Assembly (NCBI RefSeq): GCF_000169455.1
Contig: NZ_AAYC01000004.1
Span: 62,001-126,000 of the forward strand
Reading direction: 5' to 3'
Source: Roseobacter sp. SK209-2-6
Lineage (GTDB): Bacteria > Pseudomonadota > Alphaproteobacteria > Rhodobacterales > Rhodobacteraceae
DNA: 64,000 nt
Part shown: one piece after another, positions 26,438-35,627 of the stretch
Layout of the letters: each line of letters begins with the position of its first letter
Position numbering within the stretch: the stretch's first letter is position 1
Notes under the pieces: generated by a model
Database searches by the model: none
The model's input: the letters and a program-made list of their open reading frames with translations, nothing else
Told to the model about the DNA's origin: nothing
Position numbers and translations under genes: made by a program

Positions 26438-27428
26438 CGGTTTTGTCTTCAGCGCCTTCGGCCTCAAAGCCAACGCTTTTCGGGTCGAGATCGTAATGCG
26501 CACTGCAGAACTGACAATCGGCGGTGACCCGGCCCTCTGGTGTGGTCATCTTTTCGATGTCCTTGGCGGAATAGATCGACAGGCTCTGGCGCACCCGGTC
26601 TTCGGAGCAGGTGCAGCCGAATTTGACCGATTGAGGATCATAAACGCGGGGCTCTTCTTCGTGGAACAGGCGCAGCAGCAGTTCCGTCGGCGAAACCGAA
26701 GGCCCGATCAGCTCCAGTTCTTCCACGGTGCTCAGAAGGGTATTCACCCGGTTCCAATTTTCTTCAGCTTCGCCCTTGAGCAGATCTTCGGGTTTCAGGG
26801 TCTCGCCATTGCCCTGATCGGCACTGGCCACAAAGGGCGAGGCCTTGGGCATATGCTGCAGCATCACGCCGCCGGCCCGCCAGTGTTCTGCGACACCCGG
26901 CTCGGAGGATTTACCAAAGCTGAGCCCGAAGGTGGTCGGCAGCTGTTCGGACTGGGCAAAATAGGCCCCGGCGCAGGCCGCGAGGCTCTCTCCGTCCAGG
27001 GGTGCAATGCCCTGATAGGGTTTGGTACCTTCGCCCTGATCGATCAGCACCGCAAAATAGCCGTCCCCCACCTGTTCAAAGGGGGTGGCATCGGTCAGGC
27101 GCTCCGCATCATAGCTGGCATAGGCCCGGATCCGCGCCTCATCACCCTCATTCTGGGGCGCATAATAGTCGGTCGCGATCATACGCACCGCGCCTTTGGA
27201 CTGCACCTGTAGCGAAAGTTTCCAGCGCAACTTGATGGTCTGACCGATCAAAGCGGTCAGCAGCGCCATTTCCGCCACCAGGGCTTCGACCTGCGGTGGG
27301 TAATTGTGCTGCTTTAGGATGCCATCAAGCGTGCCGTCCAACCGAGCAATACGGCCGCGCATATCCGATGCATCAAGCTGAAAGGGCAGGACGGTATCGT
27401 CCCATGCGATTTTAGAACCAAGGGTCAT
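26430..27428 (-). CDS. hslO: Hsp33 redox-regulated chaperone
   Basis: 332 residues. The substrate-binding N-terminal domain carries the Hsp33 features (GRIARLDGTLDGILKQHNYP and the KLRWKLSLQVQSKGAVRMI segment). The C-terminal redox switch has the four zinc cysteines in FGCTCSEDRV and TADCQFC. Oxidation of these cysteines releases zinc and turns on holdase activity in the cytoplasm. It is first in the hslO-nudix-cca operon and divergent from another Nudix gene. Confidence 0.95.
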   Translation of the reverse strand: MTLGSKIAWDDTVLPFQLDASDMRGRIARLDGTLDGILKQHNYPPQVEALVAEMALLTALIGQTIKLRWKLSLQVQSKGAVRMIATDYYAPQNEGDEARIRAYASYDAERLTDATPFEQVGDGYFAVLIDQGEGTKPYQGIAPLDGESLAACAGAYFAQSEQLPTTFGLSFGKSSEPGVAEHWRAGGVMLQHMPKASPFVASADQGNGETLKPEDLLKGEAEENWNRVNTLLSTVEELELIGPSVSPTELLLRLFHEEEPRVYDPQSVKFGCTCSEDRVRQSLSIYSAKDIEKMTTPEGRVTADCQFCSAHYDLDPKSVGFEAEGAEDKTGE

Positions 27429-27503
27429 GGGGTTTCCTTAAACGCCGGAGATTGGCATATCGGCCCTATATAGGGTTTTCCACATCAGAGGAAAGAGGCA
27501 GGG

Positions 27504-27953
27504 ATGATCAGACGGTTTGGACCACCGCCCGAGGCAGGCAGGATCTACAAACGGCGGCCCGGGGTCTATGCCCTTCTGCCGCGCGGCGGGCAGCTATTGG
27601 TGACCTGTCAGCTTATGAGCCAATACATGGACGAGCCGGAAATCCAGCTGCCCGGTGGAGGCATCGATCCGGGTGAATCGCCAATCCCGGCCCTACACCG
27701 CGAAGTCTACGAGGAAACTGGCTGGTCCATCGGCGCGCCCCGCCGCCTCGGCGCCTTCCGCCGCTTTACCTTTATGCCCGAGTATGACCTTTGGGCAGAA
27801 AAACTCTGCCATATCTATGTGGCCCGGCCCCAGCGCCGGCTTGGGCCGCCGTTGGAAGCCGATCATGCAGCGGTCTGGATGCAGCCGGAGGCGGTTATTG
27901 ATAGCCTCTACAACGACGGTGACCGGCATTTTGCCCTACAGTACTTCGCTTAG
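27504..27953 (+). CDS. Nudix hydrolase
   Basis: 149 residues. The Nudix box reads GGGIDPGESPIPALHREVYE then ETGW, with all metal-binding glutamates. The protein opens with MIRRFGPPPEAGRIYKRRPG, a form common in alphaproteobacteria. The substrate is unknown; a nucleoside diphosphate derivative is likely. A good start (GGCAGGG upstream) and divergence from hslO by 75 bases. Short inverted repeats follow its stop. Confidence 0.88.
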   Translation: MIRRFGPPPEAGRIYKRRPGVYALLPRGGQLLVTCQLMSQYMDEPEIQLPGGGIDPGESPIPALHREVYEETGWSIGAPRRLGAFRRFTFMPEYDLWAEKLCHIYVARPQRRLGPPLEADHAAVWMQPEAVIDSLYNDGDRHFALQYFA

Positions 27954-27964
27954 AGACCTTAAAT

Positions 27965-28417
27965 TTAGGTCTGTTCCAGCTCGATGAGGTTTCCCTCAGG
28001 GTCACGCATATAGACACAAAGACAGGGTGATTTCTCGCTTCCCAGGTTTACAGGCTCACCCTGTTTGCTCCCGCCTGCTGCCAGTATCGCAGTAAGGGTC
28101 TGATCCAAATCTTCTACGGAAAACGCAACATGTCCCAGGCCAGTTTGGTTCACCCGCGGCGCCTCCGTCCTCTTGGATCTGTCAAATTGCAAGATTTCCA
28201 GACTGACATCCTGGCTTTCGTTAAAACCTAGCCAAACAGAGTGGAAGCCGACGTCAGGCAAACCGTTTCCCTGCGAAACCGCAGATCCGCCAACATAGCG
28301 TTTTGCGCGCTTGACCCGATAGCCTAGCGCGTTTTGATAAAACTCTGACAAAAGGTCAAGGTTATGGGCAGTCAGGCTGATATGGCTGAAAGCTGGTCTT
28401 AAGCACAACTGCCGCAA
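27965..28417 (-). CDS. VOC-superfamily (glyoxalase-like) protein
   Basis: 150 residues. Two beta-alpha-beta-beta-beta modules are visible: AFSHISLTAHNLDLLSEFYQ at the start and GLGHVAFSVEDLDQTLTAIL in the second half, ending in the family motif YMRDPEGNLIELEQ. No ATG is available near the start; translation should begin at the TTG at 28417, which directly abuts the stop of the upstream phosphatase gene and has AAGG upstream. Metal-dependent lyase, dioxygenase or binding activity cannot be distinguished. Confidence 0.82.
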   Translation of the reverse strand: MRQLCLRPAFSHISLTAHNLDLLSEFYQNALGYRVKRAKRYVGGSAVSQGNGLPDVGFHSVWLGFNESQDVSLEILQFDRSKRTEAPRVNQTGLGHVAFSVEDLDQTLTAILAAGGSKQGEPVNLGSEKSPCLCVYMRDPEGNLIELEQT

Positions 28418-29689
28418 TCAAGGGCCTTCATACTCAAACAGGGTCGCTGAAACATCATCCTCAAGGCCATGTTCCTGCGACATCACCTGGGTGAGGTTCC
28501 AATAGAGATCATCCAGGAACTCTTTGCCGCTCTGCTGGGTATCGCATTTGCTGATCAGATCCAGCAGCCCCTCGGTCTCGAGCATCTCGCCGTTTTCCAG
28601 ACGGGCTTCTGTGAAACCATCGGAGTAAAGCAGAAGGCGGTCGCCTTTTTCCAGGACCGTCTCTTCCTGGGTATAGCCAATGTCCGGCACCAACCCGATA
28701 GGCACGCCACCTTTGCCCAGGAACTCAACCGAACCGTCCCGACGCAGCAGCAAGGGGTGCGGATGGCCGGCCTGCACCATCTTCAACACACCACTGCGCA
28801 GATCCACCGTGCAATAGGCCATGGTGAAGTATTCTTCGATTCCGGTGTCAGCAATCAAACGTGCATTCAGAAGCTTGGCGACCTCTTCGGGCTGACGCAG
28901 AGCATAGAAACGGTTGAACCGCTTTTCCATACCCACGTTCTGGTCAAAATAGGTCGAAGAGAGATAGCCGCCGAGACGCGCGGTCATCATCGCAGAAGTG
29001 ATGCCGTGGCCAGAAACATCGATTGAATAGAAACCAACCCGGTTTACACCTGGGCAGAACATTCCAACCAGATCACCGCCGATATGGCCACAGGGCTTCA
29101 GCAGTAGGCTGACCGTGGAAGATCCGAAATCTCGCGACAGTTCAGGTACAAGCGATTCTTGGATCTTACGCGCCTGAATCAGATCCTTGTCGATTGCGTC
29201 GTAGACACGCTGCAACTCTCCAAGCGTGTCCGACACGATCCGGTTCTTTTCAGAGAGCTCACGCTGCATGCGCAGGATTCGCTCTCCTGCTGAAATACGG
29301 GCACGCAGCTCATCCGAGCTGACTGGCTTGGTCAGAAAATCATCAGCGCCGGCATCCAAGCCTTCAGCAACTTCATTCTTTTCGCTCTTTGATGTCAGCA
29401 GAATGAAATAAGCATAGTTGTCCTTGGAGCGCTGGCGGAAGGCCTGGCAGAATTCAATCCCGCTCATCCCCGGCATCATCCAGTCACTGAGAATCAGGTC
29501 TGGAGATTCCTGGAGGCAGATTTCCATAGCGGCCTCACCGCTATCGGCCTCGATAACTTCGAATCCCCATTTCTTCAACGAGGCTACAAGGATACGTCGC
29601 TGCAAACGGCTATCGTCGACAACCAATACACGGTTGATCGACCCGCTCACCGGGTGTTCCTCTGTTTCGAGTGAACTGTCTGGCAGCAC
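28418..29689 (-). CDS. Response regulator with PP2C/SpoIIE phosphatase output (RsbU-like)
   Basis: 423 residues. A receiver domain (about 19-140) has the acidic pair D25-D26, phosphoacceptor D69 (LILSDWMMPG), T99 and K121 (LTKPVS). A helical linker (MQRELSEKNRIVSDTLGELQ) leads to a SpoIIE-type phosphatase domain (about 185-420): FYSIDVSGHGITSAM, GHPHPLLLRRDGS and LLYSDGFTEAR, with metal-binding aspartates intact. Such proteins dephosphorylate anti-sigma-factor antagonists in partner-switching pathways. No antagonist or anti-sigma kinase is adjacent; a divergent Hpt protein may phosphorylate the receiver. Confidence 0.92.
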   Translation of the reverse strand: MLPDSSLETEEHPVSGSINRVLVVDDSRLQRRILVASLKKWGFEVIEADSGEAAMEICLQESPDLILSDWMMPGMSGIEFCQAFRQRSKDNYAYFILLTSKSEKNEVAEGLDAGADDFLTKPVSSDELRARISAGERILRMQRELSEKNRIVSDTLGELQRVYDAIDKDLIQARKIQESLVPELSRDFGSSTVSLLLKPCGHIGGDLVGMFCPGVNRVGFYSIDVSGHGITSAMMTARLGGYLSSTYFDQNVGMEKRFNRFYALRQPEEVAKLLNARLIADTGIEEYFTMAYCTVDLRSGVLKMVQAGHPHPLLLRRDGSVEFLGKGGVPIGLVPDIGYTQEETVLEKGDRLLLYSDGFTEARLENGEMLETEGLLDLISKCDTQQSGKEFLDDLYWNLTQVMSQEHGLEDDVSATLFEYEGP

Positions 29690-29860
29690 CGAAGACTCCT
29701 CGTCAAATACTCTTTAGGCCAATTTCCCTGTGACACTAGCGATGCAGACCTTAATACCGGGTGAACTGTAAAATTTGCTTCATTGCCCGTTTTTCACCAT
29801 AAATTTACCACACACAACCTAAGAGTCTTCGGAAAGAAAAAAGAACTTAGGATCGAACCG

Positions 29861-30184
29861 ATGATCGACTGGCCACGCGTCAAGGAACTCCGAGAGGAAG
29901 TTGGAACCGAAGATTTTGACGAGGTTGTTGAACTTTTCCTCGAAGAAGTCGAGGAAGTTATTTCCAAACTCCGCACCGGAGACCGCAGTCAGCTGGAGCA
30001 GGATCTGCATTTTCTAAAGGGCAGCGCTCTCAATCTCGGCTTTGACAGCTTTTCGCAACTCTGCCTTGAGGGCGAGCGAAAATCCGCACAAGGAGAGGCT
30101 GCTTCTGTAGATCTTCCAGGAGTTATCCAGGGTTTCGAAAGCTCCAAAACCGTTTTTTTGGCCGAGTTACCAAATCTCACCTAA
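29861..30184 (+). CDS. Histidine phosphotransfer (Hpt) protein
   Basis: 107 residues from the ATG at 29861 (MIDWPRVKELREEVG); an upstream extension in frame has little similarity. The Hpt signature is LHFLKGSALNLGF with phosphoacceptor H50. It would relay phosphate between a hybrid kinase and a receiver in the cytoplasm. It diverges from the receiver-PP2C gene with about 170 bases between, so that receiver is the obvious partner. Confidence 0.88.
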   Translation: MIDWPRVKELREEVGTEDFDEVVELFLEEVEEVISKLRTGDRSQLEQDLHFLKGSALNLGFDSFSQLCLEGERKSAQGEAASVDLPGVIQGFESSKTVFLAELPNLT

Positions 30185-30228
30185 GTTTACGCCTTCGCCC
30201 CCATTCTCCCAAAAAGGCAATCTGCCGA

Positions 30229-31455
30229 TCAGATCAGGAACTGAGCAAGCGTCTCATCATTGGTGATATCGGTGTAAGCTAGCCCAGCATCATCCAACCG
30301 CCCAAAAAGATCTGCGAAATTTTCCGGCCGCTTCGTCTCTATCCCGATCAGGACAGAGCCAAAGTTGCGCGCAGATTTCTTCAGATATTCAAAGCGCGCA
30401 ATGTCATCCTCTGGCCCCAGGATACTCAGAAATTCCTTTAGGGCGCCGGGGCGCTGCGGCAGGCGCAACAGCAGATACTTCTTTACCCCTGAGTAGCGCT
30501 GCGCCCGTTCTTTCACTTCTGGCAGGCGTTCAAAGTCGAAATTGCCGCCAGAGGTCAGACAGACAACGCTTTTGCCGCGAATCCAGGAGCGCACATCGCC
30601 CAGAGCTTCAATCGCAAGCGCGCCAGCGGGTTCCAGCACGATGCCCTCGACATTGAGCATTTCGATTATGGTTGCACAAACGCGGTCCTCTGAAATCGAC
30701 AGGACATCGGGCAGTGGCACATCTTTTAGAATCTCATAGGGCTTGGCTCCAATTCGACCAACAGCCGCGCCATCAACAAAGGTGTCGACATGATCCAGTG
30801 CCACAGGTTTGCCCGCCTTCAGCGCCGCCCGCAGGCAAGCACCTCCATCAGGTTCTGCATAAAGACAATGTAGCCGATCCCCAAACCAGCGGGTCACCCC
30901 TGCCGACATTCCACCACCACCAACGGGCAGGATTACATGATCTGGAACGCGACCCAATTGCTCTTCGATCTCTACCGCGATTGAGCTTTGCCCTTCGATC
31001 ACATCATCATCATCAAAGGGCGACAAGAAATGTCCCCCCTCGCGCCCACACCAATCCTGCGCTGCGGCCAGCGTGTCATCAAAATAGTCGCCTATCAGAT
31101 GGATCTCTACGTTTTCGCCGCCAAACATCCTGGTTTTCTGGATTTTCTGCTGTGGGGTTGTGACCGGCATGAAGATCACCCCGCGCTTGCCCATATGCTT
31201 GCACATAAAGGCAACACCCTGCGCGTGGTTCCCCGCCGAAGCACAAACAAAGAGCTCCTGATCCGCTTGCTTACGCATGGCGTTATAGGCGCCACGAATC
31301 TTGTAGGAGCGCACCGGGCTCAGATCCTCACGTTTGAGGTAGATATCGGCCTCAAACCGTTCGGAGAGATGAACATTACGCTGGAGCGGCGTGGGCGGAA
31401 ACACATCGCGCATCGCCGCCTCGGCCGCGCGGGCCTGGGTTGGGAAATCGGTCAT
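30229..31455 (-). CDS. ilvA: Threonine dehydratase (ammonia-lyase), biosynthetic
   Basis: 408 residues from the ATG at 31455 (MTDFPTQARAAEAAM). The PLP lysine is in RSYKIRGAYNAM, the glycine loop in LPVGGGGMSAG, and CASAGNHAQG is present. A C-terminal ACT-like regulatory region (about 325-405, LLRLPQRPGALKEFLSILGP) allows feedback control. It makes 2-oxobutanoate from threonine for isoleucine synthesis. It is convergent with the Hpt gene. Confidence 0.95.
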   Translation of the reverse strand: MTDFPTQARAAEAAMRDVFPPTPLQRNVHLSERFEADIYLKREDLSPVRSYKIRGAYNAMRKQADQELFVCASAGNHAQGVAFMCKHMGKRGVIFMPVTTPQQKIQKTRMFGGENVEIHLIGDYFDDTLAAAQDWCGREGGHFLSPFDDDDVIEGQSSIAVEIEEQLGRVPDHVILPVGGGGMSAGVTRWFGDRLHCLYAEPDGGACLRAALKAGKPVALDHVDTFVDGAAVGRIGAKPYEILKDVPLPDVLSISEDRVCATIIEMLNVEGIVLEPAGALAIEALGDVRSWIRGKSVVCLTSGGNFDFERLPEVKERAQRYSGVKKYLLLRLPQRPGALKEFLSILGPEDDIARFEYLKKSARNFGSVLIGIETKRPENFADLFGRLDDAGLAYTDITNDETLAQFLI

Positions 31456-31537
31456 TCCCCTTGAGTGGCGCAAGCCTGCCCCCAAGGCAAGAGGGCAGGG
31501 TCAAAGCATACCTAAGAATACCGTTTAGACCCGGCCA

Positions 31538-32263
31538 TCAGATATCGCGGCCTTCGATGGCGATGCCGTAGATGGTGGTCAGAATACTGATGCCCACCAT
31601 GGTATAGGCCCATTGCAGCACAGCGATCATGATCACCCCAATCAGAATGCTGACCTGGAACATAACCAAGAGTGCGGCTGCGCCGCTGAGAATACTGAAA
31701 AAGATCAGCAAGAGTGCGGCTGCCAGAACTGCCCCCGAAATCTCTGAGGTCGCCTCCCAGGCTCGTTTTACCCTCATGTATTTCCCCAAAGCAGCGGCAG
31801 GAAGCAGAGGTGACAAACGGTAGAAGATCCACATCGCTGAAACAACAATCGCTAGAACCACAATCGAAAACAACGGTGTAGAACTTCCAAAGAGCATAGC
31901 TCCAACTGCGCCTGCTACTGCGCCTGCGAGAGCAAGAACCACTGTCATTAGCAAAATGACAAAGAAATAGGACAGCATGCGGGCGCCGTGAAAATTGGGT
32001 AAGCTGCCACCATGTTCTTCCAGCAGTACAAACCGGTGCCAGGCCACGGCAACCCACAGGCCTGCAATAGCGCTCAGAAGTGTCAGCAGCAGATTGGGCC
32101 CCGTGTCTTGCGGCGTCCCGGCTTCCAGATTGTCAATCGCCATCGCGCCACCCAGAAACAGGTTCAACAGCATGGTGGCAATCAGCGGCGAAGAAATCCG
32201 CAGCGCATCGCGCAGGTTGTGGTTCAGCAAGAACACCGAGTGAGAGAAAATCTTCCAGCCCAT
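31538..32263 (-). CDS. Multi-pass membrane protein, paralogue A
   Basis: 241 residues with about six predicted membrane segments. Shared with the next gene are WVAVAWHRFVLLEE, LPNFHGAR, RLSPLLPAAALG, AWEATSEISG and the C-terminal MVGISILTTIYGIAIEGRDI. I do not recognise a named family. Similar proteins in Rhodobacteraceae are annotated only as hypothetical membrane proteins. It is followed by ilvA 82 bases on and lies in tandem with its paralogue, 152 bases apart. Confidence 0.75.
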   Translation of the reverse strand: MGWKIFSHSVFLLNHNLRDALRISSPLIATMLLNLFLGGAMAIDNLEAGTPQDTGPNLLLTLLSAIAGLWVAVAWHRFVLLEEHGGSLPNFHGARMLSYFFVILLMTVVLALAGAVAGAVGAMLFGSSTPLFSIVVLAIVVSAMWIFYRLSPLLPAAALGKYMRVKRAWEATSEISGAVLAAALLLIFFSILSGAAALLVMFQVSILIGVIMIAVLQWAYTMVGISILTTIYGIAIEGRDI

Positions 32264-32415
32264 ACCAGCTCATAACTCCCTAAAGACAAGCTCAAAATTC
32301 CCGTCCACGTTAGGAGGGTGCGCAGAAAAGGAAAACCCCGGTTGTCGTTGGCCAACGACCAAACATTTAAGCCCGAATGGACCTTGTTGGCAGAAACAAC
32401 AAAAAACTCTGGCTT

Positions 32416-33171
32416 CTAAACTTCGCGACCTTCTACGACGACACCGTAGATAGACGTGAGAATGCTGATGCCCACCATCGCCCAGATGCATTGCGCAGAC
32501 GCCGCGACCAAGCCAGCAAGTAAAGAACTGACGGGGGGAACCACAGTCACAATGCCATAGCCCAGCCCAAAGCTCAGCAGGTAGAACAGAGGCAGGATCA
32601 GAACAATCGAGCCTTTGACTTTAGAAGTGACTCTCCAGGCCTCTCTTAATGTTGTTTTCTGTCCCAGCGCCACAGCCGGGAAAACAGGGGATAGTCTGGA
32701 GGTAGTCCACAGCATAGCCAAAAAAGTAGGGAGGGCTATGAGCGATTCCGGAAGGAAAGAATACATCGCCGACCCGATCAAGATTGAAGAAAACGTAGTA
32801 GCCATGAAGACAAGGAAACCCAGCAGGCTGGAGGCAAGGCCGACCAAAAGGAAGGCTCCGAAGTATTCAAGAAAGGATCGGCCATAGAAATTGGGCAATA
32901 GGTTACCCTCTTCTTCCAACAGAATGTAGCGATGCCAGGCAATGGCCACCCAGATGGAAACAAAAACCTCAATCAACCAGAAGGCCAATCCAAACCATAT
33001 CCCTCTTGTTGATCCATCGACGAGATCTTCTACCAATCTTTCATAGCTCAGATAGTTGACCAGCAAGGTTGTTACGATCATGGGCCAAAAGATTCTGACT
33101 GCGGCATTACGGTTCCAGAACAGCAAAAGCACTGAATGGTAAAAAACCTTCCATCCGATCACAGCCAACAT
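32416..33171 (-). CDS. Multi-pass membrane protein, paralogue B
   Basis: 251 residues from the ATG at 33171; a TTG six bases earlier and a GTG nine bases later (which would align best with paralogue A, IGWKVF) are alternatives. About six membrane segments. Conserved with paralogue A: WVAIAWHRYILLEE, LPNFYGRS, RLSPVFPAVALG, AWRVTSKVKG and MVGISILTSIYGVVVEGREV. Function unknown. The pair is a tandem duplication that has diverged a good deal. It is divergent from argG. Confidence 0.72.
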   Translation of the reverse strand: MLAVIGWKVFYHSVLLLFWNRNAAVRIFWPMIVTTLLVNYLSYERLVEDLVDGSTRGIWFGLAFWLIEVFVSIWVAIAWHRYILLEEEGNLLPNFYGRSFLEYFGAFLLVGLASSLLGFLVFMATTFSSILIGSAMYSFLPESLIALPTFLAMLWTTSRLSPVFPAVALGQKTTLREAWRVTSKVKGSIVLILPLFYLLSFGLGYGIVTVVPPVSSLLAGLVAASAQCIWAMVGISILTSIYGVVVEGREV

Positions 33172-33299
33172 CCTCAAATGAGTGCAAAGAATTGCCAGTC
33201 TTCCTATACGTGCACTTGGCGAAGGAAAACCCCAGTAAACCTTGCCCTTGCGGCTGAAACCCGTTATCGCCCAGTCGATCTGACCTGAGAGGAAATTCC

Positions 33300-34526
33300 A
33301 TGTCCGCGCCCAAGAAAGTTGTGCTGGCCTATTCCGGTGGCCTTGATACCTCTATCATCCTGAAATGGCTGCAGACCGAATATGGCTGCGAAGTTGTTAC
33401 CTTCACCGCCGATCTCGGCCAAGGTGAAGAGCTGGAGCCCGCCCGCCAAAAAGCGGAAATGCTGGGTATCAAGCCTGAAAACATCTTTATTGAAGATGTC
33501 CGCGAAGAATTTGTCCGCGACTTCGTCTTCCCGATGTTCCGCGCCAATGCGGTCTACGAAGGCCTCTACCTGCTGGGTACTTCCATCGCCCGCCCGCTGA
33601 TCTCCAAACGTCTTGTTGAGATCGCTGAGGCCACCGGCGCCGATGCTGTCGCCCATGGCGCCACCGGCAAGGGCAACGATCAGGTCCGTTTTGAGCTGGC
33701 GGCCTATGCGCTGAACCCCGACATCAAAGTGATCGCGCCCTGGCGCGAATGGGATCTGACCTCGCGCACCCGCTTGTTGGAGTTTGCCGAGCAGAACCAG
33801 ATCCCAGTTGCCAAGGACAAGCGCGGCGAAGCCCCCTTCTCCGTTGATGCAAACCTCTTGCACACCTCGTCCGAGGGTAAGGTTCTGGAAGATCCGGCTG
33901 TTGCGGCACCTGATTACGTTTATCAGCGCACCGTTCACCCCGAGGATGCCCCAGATCAGCCTGAGTTCATCGAGATCACCTTTGAAAAAGGTGATGCGGT
34001 TGCCATCAATGGCGAAGCCATGTCGCCTGCGACCATCCTGACTAAGTTGAATGAATATGGCGGAAAGCACGGCTGTGGCCGCCTTGACCTGGTTGAGGGT
34101 CGCTTTGTCGGCATGAAATCGCGCGGCATCTACGAGACCCCCGGCGGCACCCTGTTGCTTGAGGCGCACCGCGGCATCGAGTCCATCACCATGGACCGCG
34201 GCGCGATGCACCTCAAGGATGAGCTGATGCCGCGCTATGCCGAGCTGATCTACAACGGTTTCTGGTACTCCCCAGAGCGCGAAATGCTGCAGGCCGCCAT
34301 CGACGCCAGCCAGACCCATGTTTCCGGCACTGTGCGTCTGAAGCTCTACAAGGGCTCCGCCACCTGCGTTGGCCGCTGGTCGGATCACACGCTCTACTCC
34401 GAGGCCCATGTGACTTTTGAAGAAGACGCCGGCGCCTATGATCAGACCGATGCAGCGGGCTTTATCCAGCTGAACGCACTGCGTCTGAAGCTTCTGGCAG
34501 CCCGTGAGCGCCGCCTGAAAAAGTAA
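33300..34526 (+). CDS. argG: Argininosuccinate synthase
   Basis: 408 residues, full length. The ATP-binding P-loop [17 protein letters not shown] opens the protein, followed by [15 protein letters not shown] and the [13 protein letters not shown] and [19 protein letters not shown] segments. It joins citrulline and aspartate in arginine synthesis. GAGAGGAAATTCC precedes the ATG. A possible promoter (TTGCCC, 16 bases, TTATCG) lies near 33240-33275. A terminator follows. Confidence 0.97.
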   Translation: MSAPKKVVLAYSGGLDTSIILKWLQTEYGCEVVTFTADLGQGEELEPARQKAEMLGIKPENIFIEDVREEFVRDFVFPMFRANAVYEGLYLLGTSIARPLISKRLVEIAEATGADAVAHGATGKGNDQVRFELAAYALNPDIKVIAPWREWDLTSRTRLLEFAEQNQIPVAKDKRGEAPFSVDANLLHTSSEGKVLEDPAVAAPDYVYQRTVHPEDAPDQPEFIEITFEKGDAVAINGEAMSPATILTKLNEYGGKHGCGRLDLVEGRFVGMKSRGIYETPGGTLLLEAHRGIESITMDRGAMHLKDELMPRYAELIYNGFWYSPEREMLQAAIDASQTHVSGTVRLKLYKGSATCVGRWSDHTLYSEAHVTFEEDAGAYDQTDAAGFIQLNALRLKLLAARERRLKK

Positions 34527-34550
34527 GCATCAGCTTCTGTACAAAATAGT

Positions 34551-34583
34551 AAAGGGCTGCGGTTTGTCTCGTAGCCCTTTTTC
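34551..34583 (+). terminator. argG intrinsic terminator
   Basis: AAAGGGCT and AGCCCTTT pair around a 14-base loop region that can add GC and GT pairs, followed by TTTC. It lies 25 bases beyond the argG stop. Confidence 0.85.
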
Positions 34584-34722
34584 TATTCCGCAATTCTTCC
34601 TTTTTGCTCTCATCTGAAACCAAATCCACTACCTATTGTGGCCGAACCGGTGCAAAGAGCATCTGGTACAGGCCAAGAGCTTGGGCTAGGGTCAGCAAAA
34701 ATCAGCCTGGACGGAGCGTGAA

Positions 34723-35175
34723 ATGACCGATCAAGAGGATGACCTCTTTGAAGATGATTTCGCAGAAGAGCTTGAAATGTTTGTGGAAGCTCAGGACACC
34801 GTTTGGCCAGAGGTACTCTCCGAACTCAAGGCCGGGAAAAAGACCGGCCATTGGATGTGGTTTGTTTTTCCTCAACTTGCCGAACTCGGGCAATCTCACA
34901 TGGCGCAGCTCTATGGGATTGAGGATCTCTCTGAAGCCAAGGCCTACTTGGAGCATGAAGTTCTGCGGGCGCGCCTGATCGAGGTAAGCGAATTGGTCCT
35001 GTCCCATCAGGATAAAACAGCCATGGAAATACTTGGTCAAACTGATGCTAAGAAACTCTGCTCTTCGATGACTCTCTTTGCGGCTGTTCCAGGTGCGCCG
35101 GATGTATTTGCTACTATTCTGGCCACATTTTATGCCGCCGAACCCTGCGATGTAACGCTGCAGTCCGTCTCCTGA
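34723..35175 (+). CDS. DUF1810 family protein
   Basis: 150 residues. Family motifs: MFVEAQDTVWPEVLSELKAG, then KTGHWMWFVFPQLAELG, LYGIEDLSEAKAYLEHEVL and CSSMTLFAAVPGAPDVFA. The N-terminus is acidic. The family is widespread and structurally characterised but without an agreed function. The ATG at 34723 has GGAG seven bases upstream. It stands alone between argG and an SCP2 gene. Confidence 0.85.
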   Translation: MTDQEDDLFEDDFAEELEMFVEAQDTVWPEVLSELKAGKKTGHWMWFVFPQLAELGQSHMAQLYGIEDLSEAKAYLEHEVLRARLIEVSELVLSHQDKTAMEILGQTDAKKLCSSMTLFAAVPGAPDVFATILATFYAAEPCDVTLQSVS

Positions 35176-35279
35176 GATCGAGTGTTCATGCGGGATCGCT
35201 ACGCTCTTTCCCTGCCGTCATGCTTGCCTGCCACAGGGAGCGCACCTACCCAATAGGTCAAAGCGGCAGGAGAGAGAAA

Positions 35280-35564
35280 ATGGCACTGGAAGAAATCGCT
35301 GAAGGTATTCGTAAAGGCCTGACCGGCAAGAGCTTTGAGGGCACTCTCAAATTCGATTGCGGGGCTGATGGGGTTGTTGTTCTGGCAGAAGGAACTGCAG
35401 ATACACAAGATCGCGAAACAGATTGCACAATCGCCATCAGTCAGGAAAACCTGACAAAGCTGCTCACCGGTAAGCTAAACCCGATGACCGGCATAATGAT
35501 GGGCAAGCTAAAGGTTTCCGGTGATGTTTCCACAGCTATGAAACTGGGAAAGCTGATCAGCTAA
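35280..35564 (+). CDS. SCP2 sterol-carrier-type lipid-binding protein
   Basis: 94 residues from the ATG at 35280 (AGAGAGAAA upstream). The SCP2 fold is shown by DCTIAISQENLTKLLTGKLN and PMTGIMMGKLKVSGDVSTAM with the C-terminal KLGKL. These small cytoplasmic proteins bind fatty acyl or other lipids. The open frame continues upstream to 35220, but that part is not conserved in kind. No operon partner. Confidence 0.88.
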   Translation: MALEEIAEGIRKGLTGKSFEGTLKFDCGADGVVVLAEGTADTQDRETDCTIAISQENLTKLLTGKLNPMTGIMMGKLKVSGDVSTAMKLGKLIS

Positions 35565-35601
35565 AGCGTTTTCAGTTTCCCTATTTCTCTTGATTTAATA
35601 T

Positions 35602-35626
35602 GAGGCGCATAACGTGGATGCGCCTC
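35602..35626. terminator. Hairpin between convergent genes
   Basis: GAGGCGCAT and ATGCGCCTC form a nine-pair stem around AACGTGG. It lies between the SCP2 gene and the sulfotransferase-like gene. There is no clean T-run on either side. Confidence 0.45.
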
Positions 35627-35627
35627 T

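Noticed and set aside
27954-27972. Inverted repeat AGACCT / AGGTCT between convergent genes
   Set aside because: Only six pairs with no T-run; too weak to call a terminator.
33264-34409. 381-residue open frame antisense to argG
   Set aside because: Lies entirely over a highly conserved gene; its composition follows the codon pattern of argG.
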